The notes beneath the pieces were generated by a model that was given only the letters and a program-made list of their open reading frames with translations, had not been told where the DNA came from and ran no database searches. A stretch of DNA of 64,000 nt from CAWJMD01 sp963843835 (GTDB lineage: Bacteria; Actinomycetota; Actinomycetes; Actinomycetales; CAWJMD01): contig CAWJMD010000008.1 in the NCBI GenBank assembly GCA_963843835.1, positions 1,275,118-1,339,117 of the forward strand, given 5' to 3'. The position numbers and the translations under genes are program-made. This document shows, one piece after another, positions 48,151 to 57,043 of this stretch (the stretch's first letter is position 1; each line of letters starts with the position of its first letter).

Positions 48151-48885
48151 TCAGCCCGTCTCGAGGCGCAGGGTGATCGAGTCGACCCGCTCGGCCACGG
48201 CCTCGTGCGCGGCGAGCGCGGCGCTGACGCGCTGCACGAGCGCGTCCACGCCCGGGCGGTCGAGGCCCGGCCGCACCGCGAGCACCACGACGAGCTCGGC
48301 CCCACCCCCGCCGGGGCGCGTGCCGGGCTCGGTGCGGGCGGACACGACGGCAGGCTCGCCGGCCACGGCCCCGTGGACGGCGGCGGCCACGTCGGGGTGC
48401 CGGGGCGACGCGAGCCACACCTCCCCCTGCGCCAGCGCCCACAACGCGGGGCGCGGCACGACGACAGCCGCGCCGGCCGGGTCGACGACGAGCAGCTGGC
48501 AGCCCTCCTCGACCGCGGACAGCGCCGCGCGCCGGGTGGCCACGGGCACGGGACGGGCCCGCGCGTCCCAGGCCGACAGGGCCTGCGTGCCGGAGAAGAC
48601 GGGCAGCGCCTGCCTGCCGTCCGGGGCGGTCAGCGTCACCAGCGCCATGTCGGCGCTCTTGTCGGACGTCAGACCCGTCAGTGACGAGGTCTCGCTATCC
48701 CCCAGCACCGCGACGACCGGCACCAGAAGTCGGGCTTCGGCCATCGCGCGGACGACCTCCTCCAGCGCCGACATCCGCGCGACCGCGTCGGCCGCCGCGC
48801 ACACCGTCGTCAGTGCCGCCGCGAGGCGCGGGTCCGCTCTCCCGTCGTCACCGGCGAACTCCGTAGGGGTGAGCAGGCCGCTCAC
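48151..48885 (-). CDS. SseB family protein
   Basis: This 244-residue cytoplasmic protein has the SseB N-terminal domain layout (LVPVVAVLGD, MALVTLTAPDGRQALPVFSG, ALSAWD, then LVVDPAGAAVVVPRPAL). It has a second C-terminal domain, as in other actinobacterial members. The function is unknown; the family is named for enhanced serine sensitivity. GTG 48885 overlaps the hisA stop as GTGA, so it is translated with the histidine genes. Confidence 0.82.
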   Translation of the reverse strand: MSGLLTPTEFAGDDGRADPRLAAALTTVCAAADAVARMSALEEVVRAMAEARLLVPVVAVLGDSETSSLTGLTSDKSADMALVTLTAPDGRQALPVFSGTQALSAWDARARPVPVATRRAALSAVEEGCQLLVVDPAGAAVVVPRPALWALAQGEVWLASPRHPDVAAAVHGAVAGEPAVVSARTEPGTRPGGGGAELVVVLAVRPGLDRPGVDALVQRVSAALAAHEAVAERVDSITLRLETG

Positions 48886-49640
48886 GCCCGGATGCCGCCG
48901 GCCACCTCGAGGGCCTCCTCGAGGGTGAACGCCCTGGCGTACAGGGCCTTCCCGATGATCGCGCCCTCGACGCCCACGTCGACGAGTTCCCGCAGGGCCG
49001 CGACGTCCGCCAGGCTCGACACGCCGCCGGACGCCACGACGGCCGCCGACGTGTGGCCGCAGAGCTCGCGCAGGAGGTCCGTGTTCGGGCCGGTGAGCGT
49101 GCCGTCCTTGGTCACGTCGGTCAGGACGTAGCGGGGGCACCCGTCGCGGTCGAGGCGCTCCAGCGTGGACCACAGGTCACCGCCCTCCCTCGTCCAGCCG
49201 CGGGCGGCGAGCGTGGTGCCGCGCACGTCCAGACCCACCGCGATGCGGTCGCCGTGCTCGCCGATCACGCGGGCGGTCCACTCCGGGTCCTCCAGCGCCG
49301 CGGTGCCGAGGTTCACGCGACGGCAGCCGGTGGCCAGCGCCGCAGCGAGGGACTCGTCGTCGCGGATGCCGCCGCTCAGCTCCACGTCCACGTCGAGCCG
49401 CCCGACGACCTCGGCCAGCAGGTTCGCGTTCGAGCCGCGCCCGAACGCCGCGTCGAGGTCGACGAGGTGGACCCACTCGGCCCCGGCCGACTGCCAGGCG
49501 AGGGCCGCGTCGAGGGGCGCCCCGTAGTGGCTCTCGGTGCCGGCCTCGCCCTGGACCAGGCGGACGGCCTGGGCGTCGCTGACGTCGACTGCCGGCAGCA
49601 GCTGCAGCCGTCCGGGGGGGGTGGTGGCGGACGGGTTCAC
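48882..49640 (-). CDS. hisA: Phosphoribosyl isomerase A (HisA/PriA)
   Basis: This 252-residue TIM barrel isomerises ProFAR in histidine synthesis. In actinobacteria lacking trpF the same enzyme (PriA) also serves tryptophan synthesis; no trpF is in this window, so the dual role is possible but unproven. Landmarks are LLPAVDV with the first catalytic Asp, the phosphate loops SGGIRDD and ASGGVSS, and the second Asp in LTDVTKDGTLTGPN. The start is GTG 49640, overlapping the next gene as GTGA. Confidence 0.95.
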   Translation of the reverse strand: MNPSATTPPGRLQLLPAVDVSDAQAVRLVQGEAGTESHYGAPLDAALAWQSAGAEWVHLVDLDAAFGRGSNANLLAEVVGRLDVDVELSGGIRDDESLAAALATGCRRVNLGTAALEDPEWTARVIGEHGDRIAVGLDVRGTTLAARGWTREGGDLWSTLERLDRDGCPRYVLTDVTKDGTLTGPNTDLLRELCGHTSAAVVASGGVSSLADVAALRELVDVGVEGAIIGKALYARAFTLEEALEVAGGIRA

Positions 49641-49994
49641 GAGGACCTCCGGTCGAAGACGAGGGTGACCAGCACGGGCCATGCGATCACGCTGAGGATG
49701 GCGGCCACGACTCGCAGGCCGGTGTCGGCCACCTGCGTCCACAGCAGCACGTTGAGGGCGAGCAGGACCGCTGCCAGTGCCAGGTTCTGCCTACGGCGAC
49801 GTCGGGACGAGGACCGAGTCGGGACGGCGACGGCGTCGCGTGAGCATGCCGCCGAGGCGCCGGAACGGACCGGCCACGGGCCGGGCCGCGGCTCCCCGGC
49901 GGGCCGTACGGGCGGCCCTGCCGGCGCGACGCCGTGCCGCCGTGCGCTCCGCGGCCTCACGCTCCTCGCGGCGACGTCGGCGCTCCTTGCTCAT
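49637..49994 (-). pseudogene. Small basic membrane protein, frame probably broken by one base
   Basis: From ATG 49994 the frame encodes a very basic helix (MSKERRRRREEREAAERTAA) that runs out at about 49795. A frame ending at 49637 encodes two hydrophobic segments (ALAAVLLALNVLLW and VVAAILSVIAWPVLVTLVF). Proteins with exactly this layout, a basic coiled coil then two membrane helices, sit next to hisH in other actinobacteria, so I join the two with a one-base shift between about 49790 and 49860. The function is unknown. Two separate short genes are an alternative. Confidence 0.5.
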
Positions 49995-50001
49995 CGGCGC
50001 G

Positions 50002-50644
50002 TCACCGCAGCGACCCCACCCACGTGCCCAGGAGGTGGGCGCCGGCGTCGCCGGACTTCTCGGGGTGGAACTGCGTGGCGCTCAGCGGTCCGTTCTCCAC
50101 GGCGGCGACGAAGGGACGGCCGTGGTCCGCCCACGTCACGAGGGGCGCGGTCAGCCGGGGGGACCCCACCTCGAGCTCCCAGCGGCCGACCGCGTACGAG
50201 TGGACGAAGTAGAAGCGCTCGTCCTCGACGCCGGCGAAGAGGCGGGAGCCGGCGGGTGGTGTGACGGTGTTCCAGCCCATGTGGGGCACGACGCCGGCTT
50301 CCAGCCGCTCGACCGTGCCGGGCCACTGGCCCAGGCCCTCGGTCCGCGTCCCGTGCTCGACGCCGACGCCGAACATCACCTGCAGGCCGACGCAGATCCC
50401 GAGCACAGGACGTCCCCCGGCGAGCCTGCGGTCGACGATCTGGTCGCCGCGCACGGCGAGCAGCCCGCGCATGCACGCCGCGAAGGCACCGACGCCGGGT
50501 ACAACCAGACCCGTCCGCGTTCTCGGCCGCCGCGCGGTCGGCGGTGAGCTCGGCCTCGGCTCCGGCCCGCTCGAGCGCACGGACGGCGGAGCGCACGTTG
50601 CCGAAGCCGTAGTCGAGCACGACCACGTGGGGGGTCCGGGGCAC
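50002..50644 (-). pseudogene. hisH: Imidazole glycerol phosphate synthase glutaminase subunit, frame broken by one base
   Basis: HisH supplies ammonia to HisF. The frame from GTG 50644 reads VVVLDYGFGNVRSAVRALE up to RAAAENADG. The rest (LVVPGVGAF, GICVGLQVMF with the nucleophile Cys, and QFHPEKSG with the His-Glu pair) is in another frame ending at 50002. Removing one C from the CCC run at 50510-50512 gives AENADGLVVPGVGAF and an intact 213-residue protein. hisF is not in this window. The break is probably a sequencing error, since the gene is otherwise perfect. Confidence 0.85.
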
Positions 50645-50653
50645 CGCGTCAGC

Positions 50654-51277
50654 CTACGAGGGCGGGGAGGGGCGGTCGTCCGCGGTGCCCCCGAGCCGGG
50701 CCGCGCGCAGCCCGACGCCGAGCGCCACGACGGCCGCGAGGGCCACGACGACCCACGAGCCGTCGGCCGTGGCCGCACGCAGCGCCTCGGTCAGCGCGAG
50801 CAGCGCCAGCACCGCGACGACGACCCAGGACGCCCACCGGTCGATCCGGCGACGCCAGGCCACACGGTCCGAGTCCAGGTAGGGCGCGCCGCCGGCCGAC
50901 GTCCCCGGCCCGGACCGGGCACGGCCTCGGCCGGTCGCCACCGCGTCCGGGTGCGACGACGCGTCGACACCACCCACGAGGACGGACGTGACGAGGTCGG
51001 GCAGCCCCTGCACGAGCAGGCCGGCCGGCGGACGGTCGACCTCCTGGCCGCGCTCCCACCGGACGGCCTCCAGCCGTTCCTCGGTGCGGACGAGCACGAT
51101 CACCGGGGCACGGCCGAGCACGCGCGAGAGCCGCCGAGCCGCCGTGCTGCTCGATGCGGGGTCGTCGAGCGCCACGACGCACGGGGAGCGCCCGGTGTCG
51201 TCGGTGGGCAGGACGTGCCCACGCACGCCCACGGCTGCGCAGGCAGCAGCGAGCGGGCCCGGCGCCGGGACCGGCAC
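50654..51277 (-). CDS. Hypothetical membrane protein between hisB and hisH
   Basis: A protein of about 207 residues from GTG 51277 has an N-terminal soluble part (VIVLVRTEERLEAVRWERG) and two C-terminal hydrophobic segments (WASWVVVAVLALLALTEAL and VVVALAAVVALGVGL). It begins in the same frame directly after the hisB stop, so the true start could be slightly upstream. It ends nine bases before hisH. No family is recognised. Its place in the his operon suggests cotranscription only. Confidence 0.55.
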   Translation of the reverse strand: MPVPAPGPLAAACAAVGVRGHVLPTDDTGRSPCVVALDDPASSSTAARRLSRVLGRAPVIVLVRTEERLEAVRWERGQEVDRPPAGLLVQGLPDLVTSVLVGGVDASSHPDAVATGRGRARSGPGTSAGGAPYLDSDRVAWRRRIDRWASWVVVAVLALLALTEALRAATADGSWVVVALAAVVALGVGLRAARLGGTADDRPSPPS

Positions 51278-51319
51278 GAGCAGCAGGGCCGCGCGCGGTG
51301 GCTCGGAGGCTCGGCGTCG

Positions 51320-51934
51320 TCAGAGCGCGCCCTTGGTGCTGGGCACCCCGTCGACGCGCGGGTCCAGGGCGATCGCGGCGCGCAGGGCGCGGGCCACCGC
51401 CTTGAACTGGGTCTCGACGATGTGGTGGGGGTCGCGACCGGCCAGCACCCGGACGTGCAGCGCCAGTGCGGCGTGGTGCGCGAGGGTCTCGAAGACGTGC
51501 TGGGTGAGCGAACCGGCGTAGGGCGCTCCCCGCCGCCGCCGCCGATGAGCGCGTACTGCTGGCCTTCGGGCTCTCCGGTGTGCACGCAGTACGGGCGGCC
51601 GGAGACGTCGACGACGGCCTGCACCAGCGCCTCGTCCAGGGGCACGGTGGCGTCGCCGTAGCGGGCGATGCCCCGCTTGTCGCCGAGAGCCTCACGCAGC
51701 GCCTGCCCCAGAACGATCGCGACGTCCTCCACCGTGTGGTGACCGTCCACGTACGTGTCGCCCTGCGCCTCGACGACCAGGTCGACCAGCGAGTGCTTGG
51801 CGAAGGCCGTCGAGCATGTGGTCGTAGAAGCCCACGCCCGTGCCGATGCGTGAGGTGCCGGTGCCGTCGAGGTCGACCTCGACCAGCACAGCCGACTCCG
51901 TGGTGGTCCGCTCGATGCGGGCGGTGCGGCTCAT
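51320..51934 (-). pseudogene. hisB: Imidazoleglycerol-phosphate dehydratase, frame broken twice
   Basis: HisB dehydrates IGP. From ATG 51934 the frame is MSRTARIERTTTESAVLVEV to FYDHMLDGL. An extra base at 51803-51804 then shifts it; correcting this gives LAKHSLVDL and continues with VDGHHTVEDVAI (metal-binding His) and CVHTGEPEGQQYALIGG. A missing base in the G-rich run at about 51526-51545 shifts it again before YAGSLTQHVFETLAHHA, and the end is STKGAL at 51320. The two shifts cancel, so the total fits a normal 204-residue enzyme. Sequencing error is the simplest reading. Confidence 0.88.
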
Positions 51935-53049
51935 CGGTTCTCCTGCATGGTCGGTGACGGGTCGGCCAGCGTCTGGCCCAGTGCGGTGAGGAAGGCGGTG
52001 GTCTCGTCGGGCGTGCCAGCGGTGACCCGGAGGTGGCCGGGGAGCCCGACGTCGCGGACCAGGACCCCGTGCGCGAGCAGACCCTTCCAGGCGGCCTTCT
52101 CGTCGGCCAGTCCGCCGAAGAGCACGAAGTTCGCGTCGCTGGCAACCGGTCGCAGCCCCAGGGCGCGGACCTCGTCGACGATCCGGTCGCGCTGCACCTT
52201 GATGGCCTCCACCGTGGCCAGGAGGGCGTCGGCGTGCGCGAGCGCTGCGCGCGCGACCGCCTGGGTCGGGCTCGACAGGTGGTACGGCAGCCGGACGAGG
52301 CGCAGGGCGTCGGACACGGCCGGGTCGGCGGCGAGGTAGCCGAGCCGCGCACCCGCGAGCGCGAAGGCCTTGCTCATCGTCCGCGTCACGACGAGACGGT
52401 TCCGTCCCGCGAGCAGACGCAGCGCCGAGGGCGTTCCGGGGCGCGCGAACTCGGCGTAGGCCTCGTCGACGACGACCATGCCCGAGCAGGCGTCGTAGGC
52501 CGCCTCCACCACCTCGAGGGGCAGCGCCGTGCCGGTCGGGTTGTTGGGCGAGCAGAGGAACACGACGTCGGGCCGCGTCGATGCGATGTGCGAGGCGACG
52601 GCGTCGGGGTCGAGCGAGAAGTCGCTCTCACGCGGACCGTCGACCCAGCGTGTGCCGACCCCCGCGCTGATCAGCGGGTGCATCGAGTACGCGGGGGTGA
52701 AACCGGTGGCGGTCCGGCCGGGGCCGGCGAAGGCGAGCACGATCTGCTGCAGCACCTCGTTCGACCCGTTGCCCGCCCAGACCTGCTCGGGGGCCACGTC
52801 GACGCCCGAGGTACGGGACAGGTACGCGGCCAGGTCCTCGCGCAGGACGGTGAACTCGCGGTCGGGGTAGCGGTTGAGGGAGCCCGCGACGGACGCGACG
52901 GCGTCCACCACCTCCTTCACCACCGCGTCGGGCACGGCGTAGGAGTTCTCGTTGGTGTTGAGCCGCACGGCGACGTCGAGCTGCGGCGCCCCGTAGGGGC
53001 TGGCACCCCGCAGGTCGCCGCGCAGCGGCAGGTCGTCGAGCGTCGTCAC
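51931..53049 (-). CDS. hisC: Histidinol-phosphate aminotransferase
   Basis: This 372-residue PLP aminotransferase has the substrate-side LNTNENSYAVPD near residue 30, NPTGT near 165, the Asp and Tyr in VVVDEAYAEF, and the PLP lysine in TMSKAFALAGARLG near 230. GTG 53049 follows hisD by 20 bases, and the stop overlaps the hisB ATG. It is the actinobacterial HisC type. Confidence 0.96.
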   Translation of the reverse strand: MTTLDDLPLRGDLRGASPYGAPQLDVAVRLNTNENSYAVPDAVVKEVVDAVASVAGSLNRYPDREFTVLREDLAAYLSRTSGVDVAPEQVWAGNGSNEVLQQIVLAFAGPGRTATGFTPAYSMHPLISAGVGTRWVDGPRESDFSLDPDAVASHIASTRPDVVFLCSPNNPTGTALPLEVVEAAYDACSGMVVVDEAYAEFARPGTPSALRLLAGRNRLVVTRTMSKAFALAGARLGYLAADPAVSDALRLVRLPYHLSSPTQAVARAALAHADALLATVEAIKVQRDRIVDEVRALGLRPVASDANFVLFGGLADEKAAWKGLLAHGVLVRDVGLPGHLRVTAGTPDETTAFLTALGQTLADPSPTMQENR

Positions 53050-53069
53050 GCGGCGAGTCTAGGGAGGGC

Positions 53070-54398
53070 TCAGTCGCGGAACCGCGACGTGACGGCGTCG
53101 CCGTGGGCGGGAAGGTCCTCGGCGGCAGCCAGGACGACCACGTGGTCGGCCACCTCGGCGAGCGCGGCGCGGTCGTACTCGACCACGTGGATGCCGCGCA
53201 GGAAGGTCTGCACCGACAGCCCGCTCGAGTGGCTGGCGCACCCACCCGTGGGCAGCACGTGGTTCGACCCCGCGCAGTAGTCACCGAGGGAGACCGGCGA
53301 CCAGGGGCCGACGAAGACCGCGCCGGCGTTGCGCACCCGGGCGGCCAGCGCGGCCGCGTCCGCGGTCTGGATCTCGAGGTGCTCGGCCGCGTACGCGTCG
53401 ACGACGCGCAGGCCGGCCTCCATGTCGTCCACCAGCACCACGGCGGACTGGGGCCCGGACAGGGCCGTGCGCACCCGCTCGGTGTGCTTGGTGGCCGAGA
53501 CCACGCGGGCCAGCTCGTCGGCCACCGCGTCGGCGAGCTCCGTCGAGTCGGTGACGAGCACAGAGGCCGCGTTCGGGTCGTGCTCGGCCTGGCTGACCAG
53601 GTCGAACGCCACGTGAACGGGGTCGGCGGTCGAGTCGGCGAGCACCGCGATCTCGGTGGTGCCGGCCTCGGCGTCGATGCCGATCAGGCCACGAAGCAGC
53701 CGCTTGGCCGCAGCCACGTAGACGTTCCCGGGACCGGTGACGAGATCGACCGGTTCACAGACGACCTCAGCGGTTCGCGGCCCCTCGGTCTCGACCGCGC
53801 CGTGCGCGAACATGGCGACCGCCTGGGCGCCGCCGACGGCGTACACCTCGTCGACGCCGAGCAGCGCGCAGGCCGCGAGGATCGTCGGGTGCGGCAGGCC
53901 GCCGTACTCCCGCTGGGGCGGGGACGCCACCGCGACGGACGGCACCCCGGCCACCTGCGCGGGGACCACGTTCATCACCACGCTGCTCGGGTAGACGGCC
54001 AGGCCGCCCGGCACGTAGAGGCCGACCCGGTCGACGGGTACCCAGCGCTCGGTGACCGTGCCGCCGTCGGCGACGACCGTCGTGGTCTGGGTCCGCCGCT
54101 GGTCCGCGTGCACGAGGCGGGCGCGCCGGACGGACTCCTCCAGCGCGGCCTTCACGGCCGGGTCGAGCGCCGCCAGCGCCTCGGCCAGGGCGGTGGCGTC
54201 GACCCGCAGGTCGTCGACCCGGACGCCGTCGAAACGCTCACCCAGGTCGCGCAGCGCTGACGCCCCCCGGGCGGCCACGTCGTCGATGATCGGACGGACC
54301 TGCGTCAGCGCGGCCTCGACGCCGAGCTCGGCACGTGGCATGCGCCCCCGCAGCTCGCGGGCGGACAGGCTGGAGCCCCGCAGGTCGATGTGGCGCAT
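53070..54398 (-). CDS. hisD: Histidinol dehydrogenase
   Basis: HisD oxidises histidinol to histidine in two NAD-dependent steps. The 442-residue protein has GLYVPGGLAVYPSSVVMN, the zinc and substrate region SQAEHDPNA, the family signature around AGTTEIAVLAD, and GSNHVLPTGG near the C-terminus. I chose ATG 54398 (MRHIDLRGSSLS). It is the first gene of the his run hisD-hisC-hisB-(hyp)-hisH-(membrane)-hisA-sseB. Confidence 0.97.
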   Translation of the reverse strand: MRHIDLRGSSLSARELRGRMPRAELGVEAALTQVRPIIDDVAARGASALRDLGERFDGVRVDDLRVDATALAEALAALDPAVKAALEESVRRARLVHADQRRTQTTTVVADGGTVTERWVPVDRVGLYVPGGLAVYPSSVVMNVVPAQVAGVPSVAVASPPQREYGGLPHPTILAACALLGVDEVYAVGGAQAVAMFAHGAVETEGPRTAEVVCEPVDLVTGPGNVYVAAAKRLLRGLIGIDAEAGTTEIAVLADSTADPVHVAFDLVSQAEHDPNAASVLVTDSTELADAVADELARVVSATKHTERVRTALSGPQSAVVLVDDMEAGLRVVDAYAAEHLEIQTADAAALAARVRNAGAVFVGPWSPVSLGDYCAGSNHVLPTGGCASHSSGLSVQTFLRGIHVVEYDRAALAEVADHVVVLAAAEDLPAHGDAVTSRFRD

Positions 54399-54423
54399 CA
54401 CCACCCCAGGTTACGGCCGACCC

Positions 54424-55352
54424 TCAGCTGCCCAGCGCCTGGGCGACGGAGTGGGCCTCCGCCCACGGTGGGCGCGCACGCGCCTCCGCGAGGGCGACGA
54501 GCAGGTCCAGGTGGGCATGCCACCCGTCCAGGTACTCCTGGCCGCTCTCGAGACCTCCGTGCTCGAGCACCAGGCGGGTCCGCGCCCCCTCGTCCCGCAG
54601 GCCGATCTCCAGCCGGGACGCGACCTGGCCCGTGTGCGCCCAGTCGACGACCAGCCGGTGGGGCGGGTCCCACTCCCTGACACGCAGCTGCGCACGGGGT
54701 GCGGCCGGGTCGTCGGCTGCTCCGTCCATCAGCAGGTCGACCACGGCATCCGGACCCGTCAGACCCCCTGACAGCACGTCGCCGAGCCATGACCCCAGGC
54801 CTCGCCGGACGTCTGGAGATGCCAGACCGTCTCCACACCTGCATGGAGCCGTCGCTCGTGGCGGACCGCCGCGAGCCCGTGCCCCTGGTCCGCCACCGTC
54901 CCGCGGCGCACGTCGGCAAGGCGCTGCCCGAGCTCGTCGTAGTGGGGCTTGAGCGCCGTGTACAGGTCCACGCCTCGCGGCCGCCCGGACAGCTCGGCGT
55001 CCAGCCAGCCGAGGAAGCCTTCCCATCTGGCCCCGAAACCACTGGCGTGGACGAGCGGGGCGTCGACCGGTGCGAGAACGTGGCGGGGCACGAGGCGGCA
55101 GCGGCCGACACCGACCGCGCTGATCGCGACCGTCACCGTGCCTCCCGGGTCCGACGCGTCGTCGAAGGCGAGGACGAGGCGCCCCGGCCGGCCCTCACCC
55201 GGCGGAGAGGCCTTACGCACGGTGAAGACGGCCGGGTACTCGGCCTGTCGCTCGGCGCTGCCGAGCAGGTGGCCGGACGCCTCCGGCGCGCCGACCTCGT
55301 CGGCGTCATCGTCACGTCCGGCTCCGCGTCGCTGGGTCTCGGTGTCATCCAT
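54424..55352 (-). pseudogene. SRPBCC/AHSA1 domain protein, frame broken by one base
   Basis: From ATG 55352 the frame has a charged N-terminus and a domain of about 150 residues (VTVAISAVGVGRCRLVPRH, VHASGFGARWEGFLGWLDA). It then enters an AHSA1 domain (AAVRHERRLHAGVETVW) that fails at about 54798. Adding one G there gives ALGSWLGDVLSGG and continues as WDPPHRLVVDW and LDGWHAHLDLLVALAE to 54424, 309 residues in all. AHSA1 proteins bind hydrophobic ligands or act as Hsp90 co-factors. Pairing with an ArsR-type repressor is common and implies ligand-linked control. Confidence 0.75.
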
Positions 55353-55698
55353 GCTTGCCTCCCTGGCGGTCCTGTCGTCGCTCCCGGCGGCTCCGCGCGA
55401 TCTCCGTGTCGAGGGCGTCCAGCCGCTGGTCCCAGAACCGGCGGTACCGGGCCATCCACTGGTCGACCTCACGAAGGGGCTCGGCGCGGACGGCGTACAG
55501 CCGACGGGTGCCCTCGGCCCGCACCTCGGCGAACCCGTTCTCCCGCAACACGCGCAGGTGTCGCGAGACGGCGGGCTGCGAGATCGCGAACTCGGCCTGG
55601 ACGGCCGCCGTCAGCTCACCGGCGCTGCTCTCCCCCTCGGCCAGTCGCTCGAGGATGAGACGCCTGACCGGGTCGCCGAGGATGTCGAACGCGTGCAT
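55345..55698 (-). CDS. ArsR-family transcriptional regulator
   Basis: This 117-residue winged-helix protein starts at ATG 55698 (MHAFDILGDPVRRLIL). The recognition helix is in FAISQPAVSRHLRVLRE and the wing in GFAEVRAEGTRRLYAV. There is no obvious metal-binding Cys motif (CxC), so it belongs with the SdpR-like members that control neighbouring SRPBCC genes. It overlaps the SRPBCC gene by eight bases and sits right after its own promoter, so autoregulation is likely. Confidence 0.88.
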   Translation of the reverse strand: MHAFDILGDPVRRLILERLAEGESSAGELTAAVQAEFAISQPAVSRHLRVLRENGFAEVRAEGTRRLYAVRAEPLREVDQWMARYRRFWDQRLDALDTEIARSRRERRQDRQGGKHG

Positions 55699-55705
55699 CC
55701 CGCCT

Positions 55706-55734
55706 GTGTATCCACTCACCGTTATATACGTCAA
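55706..55734 (-). promoter_or_regulatory. Promoter and operator candidate of the arsR-SRPBCC pair
   Basis: A TTGACG -35 (55729-55734) and ATACAC -10 (55706-55711) are 17 bases apart. The -10 ends seven bases before ATG 55698, so the mRNA is probably leaderless. The spacer holds an imperfect palindrome, CGTATATAACG (55720-55730 region), a plausible ArsR operator. The A/T-rich spacer stands out in this GC-rich sequence. Confidence 0.6.
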
Positions 55735-55823
55735 GGCTTAATCGCTGGGGAGTACGTCCGACACGTCCGGCGCGTCGGCCCGACGCCACGGTGTCGCCCG
55801 CGCCTGCGGGTTACATTCGACAG

Positions 55824-56480
55824 GTGCAACGGCTGGCGCTGTTCCCGCTGGGCACCGTCCTGGTGCCGGGCCTCGTCCTGCCGCTGCGGATCTTCGAACC
55901 GCGCTACCGGAGCCTCGTCGAGGACCTGATGGAGCTGCCCGAACGTGAGCGCATCTTCGGCGTGGTGGCGATCAAGTCGGGGCACGAGGTCGGCGAGGGT
56001 GCGGCGACCGCGCTCCACGAGGTGGGCACCACGGCGGTGATCCGGCACGTCAGCGACAACGGCGACGGCACCTACGAGGTGGTCACGAGCGGCGCGGTGC
56101 GGTTCAGGCTCCACGGGCTCGACGAGGCGGCCGGAACCCCGTACCTGACGGGCATGGTGTCGGCGCTCGCGGACGCGGGCAGGGACGAGGACGACGAGGT
56201 GATGACGTTGGCCGACCGCGTCTCGGCCGCGTACAGCGCGTACCGCGACCTGCTCGGGCTGGAGCCGCCGGAGCTGCCGAGCTCGTCGCGGGTCCTGTCG
56301 TACCTGGTCGCCGCCGGGATGGTGCTCGAGCTCGGCGACCGGCAGTCGCTGCTGGAGCAGCCGGACACTGCCAGCCGGCTCGCCGCCGAGGTCAGGCTCC
56401 TCAAGCGCGAGCGGTACCTGGTCGAGCACCTGGGCGCGCTCCCGGTGACGGAGCCGTGGGCCCTCCCCACCCCCAACTAG
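55824..56480 (+). CDS. Lon-protease substrate-binding domain protein
   Basis: This 218-residue protein consists of the Lon N-terminal (LAN) domain alone. It has LALFPLGTVLVPGLVLPLRI and FEPRYRSLVEDL at the start and a helical second half (SSRVLSYLVAAGMVLELGDRQ). It lacks the ATPase and protease domains of Lon. I chose GTG 55824 (VQRLALFPLG) because a TACATT -10 box (55812-55817) lies six bases upstream, which fits a leaderless transcript; a start at 55791 is the alternative. Its role is unknown. Confidence 0.88.
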   Translation: MQRLALFPLGTVLVPGLVLPLRIFEPRYRSLVEDLMELPERERIFGVVAIKSGHEVGEGAATALHEVGTTAVIRHVSDNGDGTYEVVTSGAVRFRLHGLDEAAGTPYLTGMVSALADAGRDEDDEVMTLADRVSAAYSAYRDLLGLEPPELPSSSRVLSYLVAAGMVLELGDRQSLLEQPDTASRLAAEVRLLKRERYLVEHLGALPVTEPWALPTPN

Positions 56481-56490
56481 ACGTCCTGCC

Positions 56491-56976
56491 GTGTCGAGCA
56501 CACCCGCCACACGCGTCCTGGCTCGCGAGAACGTCGAGCACACGCTCCACCCGTACCGGCACGACCCCTCGGCCGCCGAGGCGGCGGGCGGGTACGGGCT
56601 CGAGGCGGCGGTGGCTCTGGGTGTCGAACCCGCACGGGTCTACAAGACCCTGGTCGTGTCGGTCGGGGCCTCACTGGCGGTCGCGATCTGCCCGGTGACC
56701 GGGCGGCTCGACCTCAAGGCGGTCGCGCACGCGGTGGGCGGCAAGAAGGCCGAGATGGCCGACCCGCACCTCGTGGAGCGCGTGACCGGGTACGTGATGG
56801 GCGGCGTCAGCCCCTTCGGCCTCAAGCGGAGGCTCACGACCGTCCTCGACGAGTCCGCGGCGGCCTTCGACACCGTGCTGGTCAGCGCCGGCCGCCGGGG
56901 GCTCGACGTCGAGGTGTCCCCGACGGCCCTGCTGCGGCTCACCGACGGCCGACTCGCACGCATCGCGGCGCGCTGA
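56491..56976 (+). CDS. ybaK: Cys-tRNA(Pro)/Cys-tRNA(Cys) deacylase (YbaK/EbsC)
   Basis: YbaK removes cysteine wrongly attached to tRNA-Pro. The 161-residue protein has the family pattern from ATRVLARENVEHTLHPY through RVYKTLVV, CPVTGRLDLKAVAHAVGGKK and GYVMGGVSPFG, including the catalytic Lys in YKTL. The start is GTG 56491, ten bases after the preceding gene, so the two may share a transcript. Confidence 0.92.
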   Translation: MSSTPATRVLARENVEHTLHPYRHDPSAAEAAGGYGLEAAVALGVEPARVYKTLVVSVGASLAVAICPVTGRLDLKAVAHAVGGKKAEMADPHLVERVTGYVMGGVSPFGLKRRLTTVLDESAAAFDTVLVSAGRRGLDVEVSPTALLRLTDGRLARIAAR

Positions 56977-57043
56977 CCGTCCCAGGGGCCCCGCCGGCAC
57001 GAGCCTCCGCAGGCGGTCCACCCCGACGCAGTGGGAGGGTGAG

